49,793 nucleotides of DNA from an uncultured Eubacterium sp. (GTDB lineage Bacteria > Bacillota > Clostridia > Lachnospirales > Lachnospiraceae): contig CAMUPC010000005.1 in assembly GCA_947090545.1 (NCBI GenBank), positions 1 to 49,793 of the forward strand, written 5' to 3'. Positions 16,710-25,167 of the stretch are shown here, in pieces. The notes under the pieces are model-generated. The model was given only the letters and a program-made list of their open reading frames with translations, did not search any database and was not told the origin of the DNA. Both the position numbers and the translations under genes were made by a program. Numbering within the stretch: the stretch's first letter is position 1; each line of letters opens with the position of its first letter.

Positions 16710-18141
16710 ATGGTTTGGGACTTTGAAAAGTTCGGGGATTCTGTGGCAGTACTGGATGACGCGGGGAATAGAATAACATACAAGGATCTTGCGTGCCTGT
16801 CGGATGAACTTGGGCAGTTGTGCGGGCGTGCATTGGTATTTTTTTTCAGTGAAAATTCGATTGGTTCTCTGGCTGGATATGCCGCAATGGTATACGCAGG
16901 AATGGTGCCAATTATGGCAGATGCCGTTATGGATCATAAGATGGCAGCTAGGCTTTTGGAGACATACCTGCCAGAATATATCTGGGTTCCCGACAGGATA
17001 AGAGAGCGTTTTGCACAGTGGAAGGCAGTGTTTCACAAATATGGATTTCAGCTCCTGCGTACGGGCTATTCTCAGCAAGGGCAGATGTATAAGGAGTTGG
17101 CGCTTCTGCTGACGACATCGGGGTCTACGGGGAGCCCAAAGCTCGTCCGACAGAGTTATGAAAATATTATCTCAAATACGCAGTCGATTGTGGAATATTT
17201 AGGAATTAGTGCTCTTGAGCGCCCAGTGACAACGCTGCCAATGAATTATACATATGGGCTGTCTATTATCAATACGCATTTATATACGGGTGCATATATA
17301 CTTCTGACTGATAAATCTATGATGCAAAAAGAATTTTGGAACTTTGCCAAAGAACAGGGGGCAACGTCTTTTGGTGGGGTTCCGTACCATTATGAGATGC
17401 TAAAAAAACTGCGTTTTTTTGAAATGGACCTGCCGGATCTGCGTACAATGACACAGGCAGGAGGAAAACTGTCCAGAGGGCTGCATATAGAATTTGCAGA
17501 ATATGCTCAAAAAAGCGGAAAAAAATTTGTTGTGATGTATGGACAGACTGAAGCGACAGCACGTATGGCATATTTACCGGCAGATATGGCGTTAAAAAAG
17601 GCGGGCAGTATAGGGATTGCAGTGCCTGGCGGACGGTTTGAACTGGTTGGGGCAGATGGAAGTGTGGTTACAAAGGAAGATACCGTCGGGGAACTTGTCT
17701 ATTATGGCGCAAATGTTACACTCGGATATGCACAGTGCCGAAAAGATCTGGGGGGGGGGTAATAAACGCGAAGGCGTGCTGAAGACAGGTGATATGGCAA
17801 AAAGGGATGTGGACGGGTTTTATTATATTGTCGGGCGAAAAAATAGATTTCTGAAATTATTTGGCAGGCGCGTGAACCTGGACGAGATTGAGCAAATATT
17901 GAAAGAAGCGTACCAAACGGCAGATTGTGCTGCTACTGGTGAGGATGACAATCTTTGTATCTTTGTGGATGAGGAATCAATTGTAGACAGCGTACGGCAT
18001 TACGCAGCGGAAAAAATGCAGGTCAGCCTATCTGCAATTAAAGTACTGTATATAGAGAAAATACCTAAAAACAGCTCCGGGAAAACATGGTATGCACAGT
18101 TGGAAAAATATTGTGGTACAAAGCAGGGAGGAAATTTATGA
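16710..18141 (+). pseudogene. AMP-dependent acyl ligase, frameshifted at a G10 tract (phase OFF)
   Basis: An ANL-superfamily adenylate-forming enzyme split between two frames. The first part (16710-17762, 350 residues) carries the ATP loop TTSGSTGSPK and the MYGQTEATAR motif. It stops at TAA immediately after ten Gs (17750-17759). The C-terminal part resumes at NKREGVLKTGDMAKRD, with the hinge VGRKNRFLKLFG and the catalytic lysine of KNSSGKTWYAQL. It ends at 18141, overlapping the LuxE-like start. With nine Gs the frame joins as LGGGNKREG, giving 476 residues. It should activate a carboxylic acid and load it on the ACP encoded downstream. AAGGAG precedes the ATG. In the OFF state the C-terminal domain is lost. 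Confidence 0.88.
17750..17759 (+). repeat. Poly-G tract (10 G), candidate slipped-strand switch
   Basis: Ten consecutive Gs inside the acyl-ligase gene. The frame is open for 9 (or 12) Gs and closed for 10. Only one other run of nine or more Gs or Cs was seen in the window, and it is in the same locus. Confidence 0.9.
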
Positions 18142-19223
18142 TCAGGTATGATGAGGTTTTACAGATGCAGCCTTATGCGGAAAGAAGACAGGAGAAGGAA
18201 AAAATCCTGACAGAGTGTCTGTCCGAATTGACAGGGCATCATTATGCAAAGTGCAAGGAATACCGGAAAATGATGATCGCAGCAGGTTTTGATCCCAAAA
18301 GCATAAAAACTTATTATGATATCCCTTTTTTGCCAGTGCGCCTTTTTAAAGAATATGATTTAAAAAGCGTTGCGCCAGAAGATGTGGTTAAGACGATGAC
18401 ATCATCGGGAACAACGGGACAACAGGTTTCCAAGATCTATTTGGACAGGGATACGTCTGCGAATCAGACAAGGGCATTGGTAAAAATTGTTTCCTCCTAT
18501 CTTGGCAGCAAGAGGCTACCGATGGTTATATTGGATACATCTGCGGTATTAAAAGATCGAAAGATGTTTTCAGCACGAGGAGCAGGGATTCTTGGGTTTT
18601 CAATGTTTGCAAAAGATAAAATTTATGCATTAAAAGAAAATATGGATTTAGACGTAGAAGGAATGGAAAACTTTTTAAAAAAGTATCATGGCAGCCCTGT
18701 ATTTTTATTCGGTTTTACCTTTATGGTTTGGCAGCATTTCTACCGCAGGTTGGCGGAAATTGGATATACCCCAGATCTTTCGCGTGCTGTCCTGATTCAT
18801 GGTGGAGGGTGGAAGAAGCTTGCATCCGAAGCGATTTCAAGGAAACGATTCAAAGACGGGCTTGCATCTGTATGTAAGATTACACGTGTGTATGATTACT
18901 ATGGAATGGTAGAGCAGACAGGAAACATTTATATGGAATGCGAATACGGCTACCTTCATACGCCAGTGTTTTCAGATGTAATTGTACGCAGACCGATGGA
19001 TTTTTCTGTGGCAGATATTGGTGAAGAAGGAATTATTGAGGTTGTTTCGATACTGCCAAGGTCATATCCGGGACATGCTCTGCTGACTGAGGACATGGGC
19101 GTAATCATTGGAGAGGATGACTGTCCATGCGGAAGGAAAGGAAAATATTTCAAAGTCTGCGGCAGAATGAAAAATACAGAATTGAGGGGGTGTAGCGATA
19201 CTTATGCAGCCGAATTTTCGTGA
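18138..19223 (+). CDS. LuxE-like acyl-protein synthetase
   Basis: A 361-residue protein of the LuxE/acyl-protein synthetase family. It has the adenylate loop TMTSSGTTGQQVSK (near residue 90), IHGGGWKKLASEAISRKRF, YDYYGMVEQTG and a Cys-containing tail DDCPCGRKGKYFKVCGR. In the lux system LuxE activates a fatty acid as acyl-AMP and passes it to the reductase LuxC, whose homologue is the next gene. The ATG at 18138 follows GGGAGG by 6 nt and overlaps the ligase stop; the 17-codon longer reading overlaps the ligase. No luciferase or LuxD gene is present, so the role is not light emission; acyl decoration of the glycan is inferred. Confidence 0.85.
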   Translation: MIRYDEVLQMQPYAERRQEKEKILTECLSELTGHHYAKCKEYRKMMIAAGFDPKSIKTYYDIPFLPVRLFKEYDLKSVAPEDVVKTMTSSGTTGQQVSKIYLDRDTSANQTRALVKIVSSYLGSKRLPMVILDTSAVLKDRKMFSARGAGILGFSMFAKDKIYALKENMDLDVEGMENFLKKYHGSPVFLFGFTFMVWQHFYRRLAEIGYTPDLSRAVLIHGGGWKKLASEAISRKRFKDGLASVCKITRVYDYYGMVEQTGNIYMECEYGYLHTPVFSDVIVRRPMDFSVADIGEEGIIEVVSILPRSYPGHALLTEDMGVIIGEDDCPCGRKGKYFKVCGRMKNTELRGCSDTYAAEFS

Positions 19224-20409
19224 TATGAGCATATTGTATGCAGGTGCTGACAGTTTTGAAGACATGAAGCACCTGCCAGCACGGAAGATTTTTGATGAAG
19301 ATGTGTGTATATTTCTACAAAACCTGTCTACACAAATACGGGCAGACAGGGAATGCCTGAGTTTTCCAGACCTTGCTGCATTTGGGTTTTTCTGCCGGAG
19401 GGCAAATATTGAGAAATTGAAGGAGGCATATACGGGAGAATGCCGGATTGGGCGTGGGTTCAGCTTCCACGTTGCTCCGTCGAATGTCCCGGTTAATTTT
19501 GCATATTCGTTGGCAGCGGGATTGCTAAGCGGCTGTGCATGTGCAGTGCGGGCATCGTCGAAAAAATTCAGGCAGACTGAAATATTGTGTCGGTTGATAT
19601 GTAACGCGGCAAAAGAGAGTAGTACTATGATCAGCAAGTATGTAGCTGTTATCCAGTATACGCGGAACATGGACATAAACAATTTCCTGTCGGCAATGTC
19701 TGATGTGCGCGTCATATGGGGCGGAGACCAGACTGTGAAGGAAATTAGAAAGGGAGGCATTCCGCCAAGAGGTGTAGACATTGCTTTTGCAGACCGCTTT
19801 TCTGCATGTGTGCTGTATGCAGAAGAGATCCTTAACATTTGTAACTGGCAGCAGATCGCGCATGATTTTTATAATGATACGTATCTTTATGATCAAAATG
19901 CCTGTTCTTCCCCACATTTGATGTTTTGGATTGGGAAGACAAATGAAATTGCGCTGGCGAAAGAAGTATTTTGGGACTCTGTGTACCAGTATGTTTCAAA
20001 AAGGTATGTGCTGGAACCGGCGACAGCCGTAGACAAGCTGGTTATGGATTATCGTGCAGCAATGGATAAGAAGGATGTCAGGATTGTATCAGGAAAGGAT
20101 AACCTTATTCACAGAATACAGGTTTCCAGGCTGGAGACAGCAGATTTGGAACGTTATACATGTCCGGGCGGAAGCTTTTTAGAATATGACAGTGAAGATA
20201 TAAGCGGGCTGGAGGCAGTCGTTGGAAAGAAGCTTCAAACATTGACTTATTTAGGCGGTAATGGTAAAAAAATTGCGGAATGGGTGGTGAAAAAAGGTCT
20301 CTCAGGAGCAGACCGTATTGTGCCTATGGGAAAGGCTGCTGATTTTACACTTGTTTGGGATGGTTATGATTTAATTAGAGAAATGTCAAGAAACATTTAC
20401 TATAGATGA
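19204..20409 (+). CDS. LuxC-like acyl (fatty acid) reductase
   Basis: A 401-residue protein of the LuxC family, aldehyde-dehydrogenase-like NADPH enzymes that reduce an enzyme-bound acyl thioester to an aldehyde. Visible blocks are HVAPSNVPVNFAYSLAAGLL with the following SGCACAVRASSKKF (cofactor side), and DQNACSSPHLMFWIG, whose Cys is the likely acyl-accepting nucleophile. The C-terminus ends in ADRIVPMGKAADFTLVWDGY, a family hallmark. It is shorter than Vibrio LuxC (about 480), mainly at the N-terminus. It overlaps the LuxE-like gene by 20 nt, as expected for partners of one complex. Confidence 0.85.
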   Translation: MQPNFRDMSILYAGADSFEDMKHLPARKIFDEDVCIFLQNLSTQIRADRECLSFPDLAAFGFFCRRANIEKLKEAYTGECRIGRGFSFHVAPSNVPVNFAYSLAAGLLSGCACAVRASSKKFRQTEILCRLICNAAKESSTMISKYVAVIQYTRNMDINNFLSAMSDVRVIWGGDQTVKEIRKGGIPPRGVDIAFADRFSACVLYAEEILNICNWQQIAHDFYNDTYLYDQNACSSPHLMFWIGKTNEIALAKEVFWDSVYQYVSKRYVLEPATAVDKLVMDYRAAMDKKDVRIVSGKDNLIHRIQVSRLETADLERYTCPGGSFLEYDSEDISGLEAVVGKKLQTLTYLGGNGKKIAEWVVKKGLSGADRIVPMGKAADFTLVWDGYDLIREMSRNIYYR

Positions 20410-20476
20410 ACACAAAGATGTGGACTATATATGGCAGGACAGGATGCTTGAGATGCAAGGTTTTGGAGGTGGCAGG

Positions 20477-21214
20477 ATGCTGAAAGGAAAGACAGCAGTG
20501 ATAACGGGCGCTGGCAGCGGCATAGGGCGTGCGACAGTTGAAGTTTTTGCTAAAAGCGGTGCAAATATTTGGGCATGTGCACATAACCCCGACAGTGGGC
20601 TTGAAATTGATTTTGCCCAGATTGCAGGACAAAATGGCGTGCAGATTAAGCCGTTTTACTTTGATATGACAGATGCAGCCCAGATGAAGGAGGCGTTTTT
20701 GGAGATAAGGGCGGAAAAGAGAAACATTGACATACTGGTAAATAACGCAGGGATGTCTTATGATGCACTTTTTCCGATGATATCTGTAGAAAAAGCACAT
20801 AGGCTCTTTGAAGTGAATTTTTTTTCGTATGTCTGTTTCACACAGATGGTAAGCAGGCAAATGATGCGGCAAAAATCCGGCTCTATCGTGAACATGGCTT
20901 CCTATTTGGGGATAGATGGTAGCAGAGGGCAAGCGATGTACAGTGCAAGCAAGGCAGCGGTGATAGCAATGACAAAGTCCCTTGCAAAAGAGCTGGCTGC
21001 GTATGGAATCAGAGTAAATGCAGTTGCGCCAGGAGTTGTTGATACTAAAATGATAAAGTCTATGCCTGCGGCTGATCTTCAAACAATCATGGATAAATGC
21101 CCGATGCACCGACCCGCGCAGCCAGAAGAGATTGCGAATATTATACTGATGCTTGCGGGGGATTTAAGCTCCTATATAACGGGCCAGGTGATTCGGGCTG
21201 ATGGTGGAATATAG
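20477..21214 (+). CDS. Short-chain dehydrogenase/reductase (FabG-like)
   Basis: A 245-residue classical SDR. It has TGAGSGIGRAT (cofactor loop, about residue 10), NNAG (89-92), Ser142 and Tyr155/Lys159 in MYSASKAAV, and the C-terminal GQVIRADGG. FabG-type enzymes reduce 3-ketoacyl-ACP; here it could equally reduce an aldehyde or ketone formed by the LuxC-like enzyme. The ATG at 20477 has GGAGGT 6 nt upstream; the longer reading from 20420 adds 19 residues outside the family. It sits between LuxC and an acyl carrier protein, so an ACP- or acyl-linked substrate is likely. Confidence 0.85.
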   Translation: MLKGKTAVITGAGSGIGRATVEVFAKSGANIWACAHNPDSGLEIDFAQIAGQNGVQIKPFYFDMTDAAQMKEAFLEIRAEKRNIDILVNNAGMSYDALFPMISVEKAHRLFEVNFFSYVCFTQMVSRQMMRQKSGSIVNMASYLGIDGSRGQAMYSASKAAVIAMTKSLAKELAAYGIRVNAVAPGVVDTKMIKSMPAADLQTIMDKCPMHRPAQPEEIANIILMLAGDLSSYITGQVIRADGGI

Positions 21215-21238
21215 AGAAAAAAAGAAAGGAAAAATGAT

Positions 21239-21475
21239 ATGACAAATATTGAAAAGTACAAAAAGGTATTTGCAGAAACATTTGAAATAAAAGAAGAACA
21301 GGCAGGCAGCTTAAGGTATCAGGACATACCAGAATGGGATTCTGTCGGGCATATGAGGCTGGTCGCCGCACTGGAAGATACTTTTGATGTTATGATGGAT
21401 ACCGATGACATTATTGATTTTAGCTCTTATGAAAAAGGAATCGAGATCCTAAGAAAATACCATATTGCATTATAA
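21239..21475 (+). CDS. Acyl carrier protein
   Basis: A 78-residue acidic four-helix carrier protein. The phosphopantetheine serine is in PEWDSVGHMRLV (about residue 37), a DSxxHM variant of the common DSL motif found in stand-alone carriers of biosynthetic clusters. It follows the SDR by 24 nt with a purine-rich AAAGGAAA site. It most likely holds the acyl group loaded by the ligase and worked on by the LuxE/LuxC/SDR enzymes, before transfer to a sugar by a nearby GNAT. Confidence 0.9.
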   Translation: MTNIEKYKKVFAETFEIKEEQAGSLRYQDIPEWDSVGHMRLVAALEDTFDVMMDTDDIIDFSSYEKGIEILRKYHIAL

Positions 21476-21495
21476 AAAGATACATGGAGGGCAAA

Positions 21496-22029
21496 ATGGA
21501 GCTTGTATGCGGGGAATTGGTTTTAAGGAGTATTTCTGACAGGGATACAGGGGATATCCTTCGATGGAGAAACAATGAAAACGTAAGAAAATATTTTATA
21601 GATCAGAGATTATTGCGAGAAGAAGACCATATAAAATGGCTGAGGACAAAGGTTAGTACGCAGGAGGTGGTTCAGTTCATAATACTAAGTAAAGAAAATT
21701 GGCACCCGGTCGGGACAGCATATTTGAAAAATATTGACAAAAAGCACAAAAAAGCTGAGTACGGCATATTTATTGGGGAAGAGCAGTTGCTGGGAAAGGG
21801 GATTGGTACCTTAGTTACTAAGCGGATGATAAGATTTGCTTTTGAGGAATGTGATCTTCATAAGTTATATCTGCGAGTCTATGAAGATAATAAGCGTGCT
21901 GTAGCAAGCTATGAAAAGGCAGGGTTTCAGAAAGAGGCATTGTTAAAAGAGGATGTTATGGTAAATGGGAGGTATCGAAATATTATTCTTATGGGAATTA
22001 TTAATATGAGGATTGAGGAAAGTAAATAG
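21496..22029 (+). CDS. GNAT N-acyltransferase, RimJ/PseH-like
   Basis: A 177-residue GNAT enzyme. The N-terminal ISDRDTGDILRWRNNENVRKY is the RimJ/PseH-type start. The acetyl-donor loop is in EEQLLGKGIGTLVTKRM, and the C-terminal strand has YEDNKRAVASYEKAGF. GGAGG ends 5 nt before the ATG at 21496; an earlier ATG at 21484 lacks a site. Immediately behind the acyl carrier gene, it is a good candidate for moving the acyl group from ACP to an amino sugar such as Fuc4N. Plain acetyl-CoA use remains possible. Confidence 0.8.
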   Translation: MELVCGELVLRSISDRDTGDILRWRNNENVRKYFIDQRLLREEDHIKWLRTKVSTQEVVQFIILSKENWHPVGTAYLKNIDKKHKKAEYGIFIGEEQLLGKGIGTLVTKRMIRFAFEECDLHKLYLRVYEDNKRAVASYEKAGFQKEALLKEDVMVNGRYRNIILMGIINMRIEESK

Positions 22030-22116
22030 AAATTAAGAAAAAAAGTTATTTCTAAATGAAAAAATCAGAATTATTTGTAAGAAAGAAATGGTTAAAGAGT
22101 AGTTGAGGAAATTTCA

Positions 22117-23118
22117 GTGGAAAAACAACGTACAAAAATATCATATGTAATTCCATGCTATTGTTCCATGGTTATGTTAGAACATACTGTAACAGAAATT
22201 GAAAAGAAGATGCTGGGTATGCCGGGCTATCATTATGAAATTATAATGGTCAATGATGCATCGCCTGACCAAACTTTTAAAACCATAATGAAACTATGCG
22301 CTTCACATGACAATATGATAGGCATCAATCTTGCAAAAAATTTTGGACAGCATTCAGCTATAATGGCAGGTTACCATTATGTATCTGGCGATATAGTAGT
22401 TTGCCTTGATGATGACGGGCAGACTCCTGCTGATGAAGTAGATAAGCTGATCCAAAAGTTAGAAGAAGGTTACGATGCTGTATATGCTTCTTATGCCAGC
22501 AAACAGCATTCTGCGTTTCGTAGGTTTGGAAGCTGGCTAAACTCAAAAATGGCAGAAAGTATGATTGGAAAACCGGGTGCATTATATATTTCAAGTTATT
22601 TTGCAGTAAAGCGTTTTATAGTTGAAGAGATAATAAAATATGAAAATCCATATCCATATGTCGCAGGCTTAGTGCTGCGCACATCAAAAAATATATGCAA
22701 TGTGCCAGTAACTCACCGGAAAAGAGAATCTGGGCAGTCAGGTTATTCATTAAGAAAATTAACTGCATTATGGGTGAATGGCTTTACAAGTTTTTCAGTA
22801 AAACCATTACGGGCGGCATCGTTTAGTGGAATTTTAACAGCATTCGTAGGTTTTCTGTATGCTGTATGGACAGTAATAAGAAAACTGGTCGATGTGCATG
22901 TTGTCATTGGCTGGAGTTCGACAATAGCAGTGATTCTTATTATTGGCGGAATGATTCTATGTGTGTTAGGCGTTATTGGAGAATATGTAGGGCGCATTTA
23001 TATCAGCCTTAATAATTCACCTCAGTATGTCATAAGAGAGGTCGTTGGCGGTTATAAGACAGTTAATACAACAGATGAAAGGAATGTAGGCGATGATAAG
23101 GAGAAGCTCTTTGTTTAA
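22117..23118 (+). CDS. Polyprenyl-phosphate glycosyltransferase, GT2 (ArnC/GtrB-like)
   Basis: A 333-residue membrane-anchored GT2. It has YVIPCYCSM and VNDASPDQT at the N-terminus, a DDDGQTPADE metal motif, and two C-terminal transmembrane helices (about 235-290) followed by EYVGRIYISLNNSPQYV, all typical of ArnC/GtrB/DPM1. It transfers a sugar from a nucleotide donor to undecaprenyl phosphate on the inner leaflet. The start is GTG at 22117 with GAGGA 7 nt upstream. The two half-flippase genes that follow overlap it, and UDP-xylose genes lie downstream, so Und-P-xylose is a possible product. The 87-nt gap before it shows no clear signal. Confidence 0.88.
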   Translation: MEKQRTKISYVIPCYCSMVMLEHTVTEIEKKMLGMPGYHYEIIMVNDASPDQTFKTIMKLCASHDNMIGINLAKNFGQHSAIMAGYHYVSGDIVVCLDDDGQTPADEVDKLIQKLEEGYDAVYASYASKQHSAFRRFGSWLNSKMAESMIGKPGALYISSYFAVKRFIVEEIIKYENPYPYVAGLVLRTSKNICNVPVTHRKRESGQSGYSLRKLTALWVNGFTSFSVKPLRAASFSGILTAFVGFLYAVWTVIRKLVDVHVVIGWSSTIAVILIIGGMILCVLGVIGEYVGRIYISLNNSPQYVIREVVGGYKTVNTTDERNVGDDKEKLFV

Positions 23119-23455
23119 AATTTATGTTATGCTTCACATCATGTTTATGCTTTTGTCTGTCAGCAGTGTATGCTCAAAAGCAGCCGCTGGACAGCGATTT
23201 TTAAGTATACATTTCTTTCTGTATTGGCTTATGGGGATCGGGCTTATGGGTGCTTATGCAATTGGGTGGCAGCAGGTAATGAAGCGATTGCCGTTAACGG
23301 TAGCATATGCGAATAAGGCAGTTACGGTTGTATGGGGGATTATATGGGGCAGAATTTTTTTTGAAGAGCCAGTCACAGCCGGGAAATTGGCAGGCAGCCT
23401 GCTTGTGGTTGCAGGTGTTGTATGCTATGCAGCAGGGGAGGGGAAGGATGGTTAA
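23093..23455 (+). CDS. Small EamA/SMR-type membrane protein, flippase half (ArnE-like)
   Basis: A 120-residue protein with four predicted transmembrane helices. The pattern WQQVMKRLPLTVAYANKAV ... GIIWGRIFFEEPVTAGKLAG matches the small EamA/SMR fold. In the Arn pathway two such subunits (ArnE/ArnF) flip undecaprenyl-phosphate-aminoarabinose across the membrane. Here it overlaps both the ArnC-like gene before it and its own partner after it, strong support for the same role with a different sugar. A drug efflux SMR is less likely given the context. Confidence 0.75.
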   Translation: MIRRSSLFKIYVMLHIMFMLLSVSSVCSKAAAGQRFLSIHFFLYWLMGIGLMGAYAIGWQQVMKRLPLTVAYANKAVTVVWGIIWGRIFFEEPVTAGKLAGSLLVVAGVVCYAAGEGKDG

Positions 23456-23798
23456 ATATGCCGCAATTTTTTTGTTTGGTGTCTTTATCAGTTCGATTGC
23501 ACAGGTATTGTTAAAAAAGTCATCTATGAAAGAATACAGTACAGCATGGCAGGAATACATAAATCCGCTCGTAATTGGGGCATATTTTTTGTTGGCTGTG
23601 GCTGCACTGCTTTCAGTCCTGGCATACCAGGGGATTCCATTATCAATGGGACCAGTGCTGGAGGCGTCTGGCTATTTTTATGTAGCGTATTTTGGGGTAA
23701 AGGTTTTTAAGGAAAAGATCAGTATGCAGAGGATTGCGGCACTTGCTTTGATAATTGCTGGGATTCTGGTGTATTCTTTTTTGGAGATACCAATATAA
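23448..23798 (+). CDS. Small EamA/SMR-type membrane protein, flippase half (ArnF-like)
   Basis: A 116-residue, four-helix partner of the preceding protein. It has FISSIAQVLLKKSSMKEYS at the N-terminus and GIPLSMGPVLEASGYFYVAYFGVKVFKEKIS in two blocks around helix 3. The ATG at 23448 follows GGGGAGGGGA and overlaps the previous stop; earlier in-frame codons are shadows of the upstream gene. The pair probably flips the undecaprenyl-phosphate sugar made by the GT2 at 22117, feeding the GT-C-like proteins of this locus. Confidence 0.77.
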   Translation: MVKYAAIFLFGVFISSIAQVLLKKSSMKEYSTAWQEYINPLVIGAYFLLAVAALLSVLAYQGIPLSMGPVLEASGYFYVAYFGVKVFKEKISMQRIAALALIIAGILVYSFLEIPI

Positions 23799-23823
23799 TT
23801 TGATAGAGTTGGAGATGGCTGTG

Positions 23824-24429
23824 ATGGATAATAACGATAAAAAAATAGATCAGGAGTTTATAGATGACTGGCCTTTTTTTGAAAAACTTCTCGCCAGTCT
23901 GAGATATCTGAAAATACGAAAATATATTGATTCTGTGCCGCATCCAATATGTGTTGACATTGGATGTGGATTTCATGGCAGATTTTTGAGAAGGATCGCA
24001 AATCGTATTGGGGGGGGGTACGGCTTTGATATTAGGGCAAATGAGGCTAAATACGGAAATATCAGAATTATAAATAACAGCAAGTATCATGGAAGAATAC
24101 CGCTAAAAGACGAAAAAGCGGATTGTGTGTTTATGCTCGCAGTTTTGGAACACCTTCCGGTGGATACGCCGCTTTTAAGTGAAGCAGTGCGCATATTGAA
24201 AAAAGGCGGATATTTTATTTTAACGACACCTGCTCCGGCGGCAAAGCCAGTACTTGAATTTTTGTCCTACCGCCTGCATTTGATTAGTGAGGAGTCTATA
24301 CGTGAGCATCAGCATTATTATCCGAAAAAGGAATTGCAGGATATTATGAAAAGGCATGGGTGCAGGGTTATTACATGTCAAAAGTTTCAATTAGGTTTTA
24401 ATGAACTGATTGTAGGGAAAAAGGAGTGA
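23824..24429 (+). CDS. Class I SAM methyltransferase with in-frame G9 tract
   Basis: A 201-residue methyltransferase. It has SAM motif I in CVDIGCGFHGRFLRRIA, then GGGYGFDIR, and AVLEHLPVDTPLL plus ILKKGGYFILTTPAP as later motifs. The three glycines of GGGYGFD are encoded by nine uninterrupted Gs (24010-24018). One extra G would give a stop four codons later (GTA CGG CTT TGA), so expression could be switched by slippage; here it is ON. The ATG at 23824 has GGAG 9 nt upstream; ATG 23815 is an alternative. It likely methylates a sugar or lipid-linked intermediate. Its stop overlaps the next start. Confidence 0.82.
   Translation: MDNNDKKIDQEFIDDWPFFEKLLASLRYLKIRKYIDSVPHPICVDIGCGFHGRFLRRIANRIGGGYGFDIRANEAKYGNIRIINNSKYHGRIPLKDEKADCVFMLAVLEHLPVDTPLLSEAVRILKKGGYFILTTPAPAAKPVLEFLSYRLHLISEESIREHQHYYPKKELQDIMKRHGCRVITCQKFQLGFNELIVGKKE
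24010..24018 (+). repeat. Poly-G tract (9 G), candidate slipped-strand switch
   Basis: Nine consecutive Gs encoding Gly-Gly-Gly in a methyltransferase. Nine is also the ON number inferred for the ligase tract at 17750. Ten or eight Gs both lead to early stops. Confidence 0.85.
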
Positions 24430-25145
24430 GGAACGTGGAGGGAGAACAGATTCTGTCGGTTATTATTCCGGTTTATAATGAACGGGATACCATCGAACGG
24501 GTAATAGAAAAAGTTCGCGGTTGTGGGATCAGGACAGAGATTATTATTGTGGATGATTGTTCTACAGATGGTACAAAGGAGCTTTTAAAGGAAGGGTTAA
24601 AAAATAGAGTAGACAGAGTTTTGTACCATAAAAAGAATTGTGGCAAGGGTGTTGCGCTCAGGCATGGGTTCTCAGCAGCGACCGGAGATTTTGTGGTTGT
24701 ACAGGATGCAGATATGGAATATGATCCGAGTGATTTTGTACAATTGATACAGCCGTTTATCAGCGGAGAATGTGACGCAGATGTGGTATATGGCTCAAGG
24801 TATCTGCGGAGTGATCGATTTCGTGTGGACGGATATTATCATGAATTAGGGAATAGAATGCTTACAGTGGTATCCAATATTTGTTCCAATTTATCGCTTA
24901 GTGATATGGAGACATGCTATAAGATGTTTCGCAGGGAAGTGATTCAGTCTATGAATCTGAAGGAGGAGAGATTTGGATTTGAGCCAGAGATTACTGCAAG
25001 GCTGGCAAGAAAGCGGTGCAGGATTTATGAGGTCCCGATTTCCTATCATCCAAGGACATTTGAGGAAGGGAAAAAAATAGGAATAAAGGATGCTTTTCGT
25101 GCATTGTACTGTATTATCAAATACAATTTTTTTGTAAGGGATTAA
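24426..25145 (+). CDS. Glycosyltransferase family 2 (dolichyl-phosphate-mannose-synthase-like, soluble)
   Basis: A 239-residue GT2 with LSVIIPVYNERDTIERVIEKV, VDDCSTDGTKELL and the metal motif QDADMEYDPSDF, ending in CRIYEVPISYHPRTFEEGKK. This is the DPM1/UgtP-type catalytic domain without C-terminal membrane helices. It probably charges undecaprenyl phosphate with a sugar, as a second lipid-phosphate donor beside the enzyme at 22117. GTG at 24426 overlaps the previous stop; GTG at 24435, with AAAGGAG 8 nt upstream, is at least as good and would remove three residues. Confidence 0.85.
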   Translation: MRNVEGEQILSVIIPVYNERDTIERVIEKVRGCGIRTEIIIVDDCSTDGTKELLKEGLKNRVDRVLYHKKNCGKGVALRHGFSAATGDFVVVQDADMEYDPSDFVQLIQPFISGECDADVVYGSRYLRSDRFRVDGYYHELGNRMLTVVSNICSNLSLSDMETCYKMFRREVIQSMNLKEERFGFEPEITARLARKRCRIYEVPISYHPRTFEEGKKIGIKDAFRALYCIIKYNFFVRD

Positions 25146-25167
25146 TAGAAATACGAGGGAAAAAGAG

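Noticed and set aside
18087-18137. Upstream start for the LuxE-like gene
   Set aside because: It would add 17 residues encoded within the ligase C-terminus; the ATG at 18138 has a GGGAGG site and overlaps the ligase stop in the usual way.
16830-20825. Runs of eight Ts (for example near 16840 and 20818) as further phase switches
   Set aside because: Such T and A runs are common in this AT-rich DNA and occur in housekeeping-like genes as well; only the G runs stand out.
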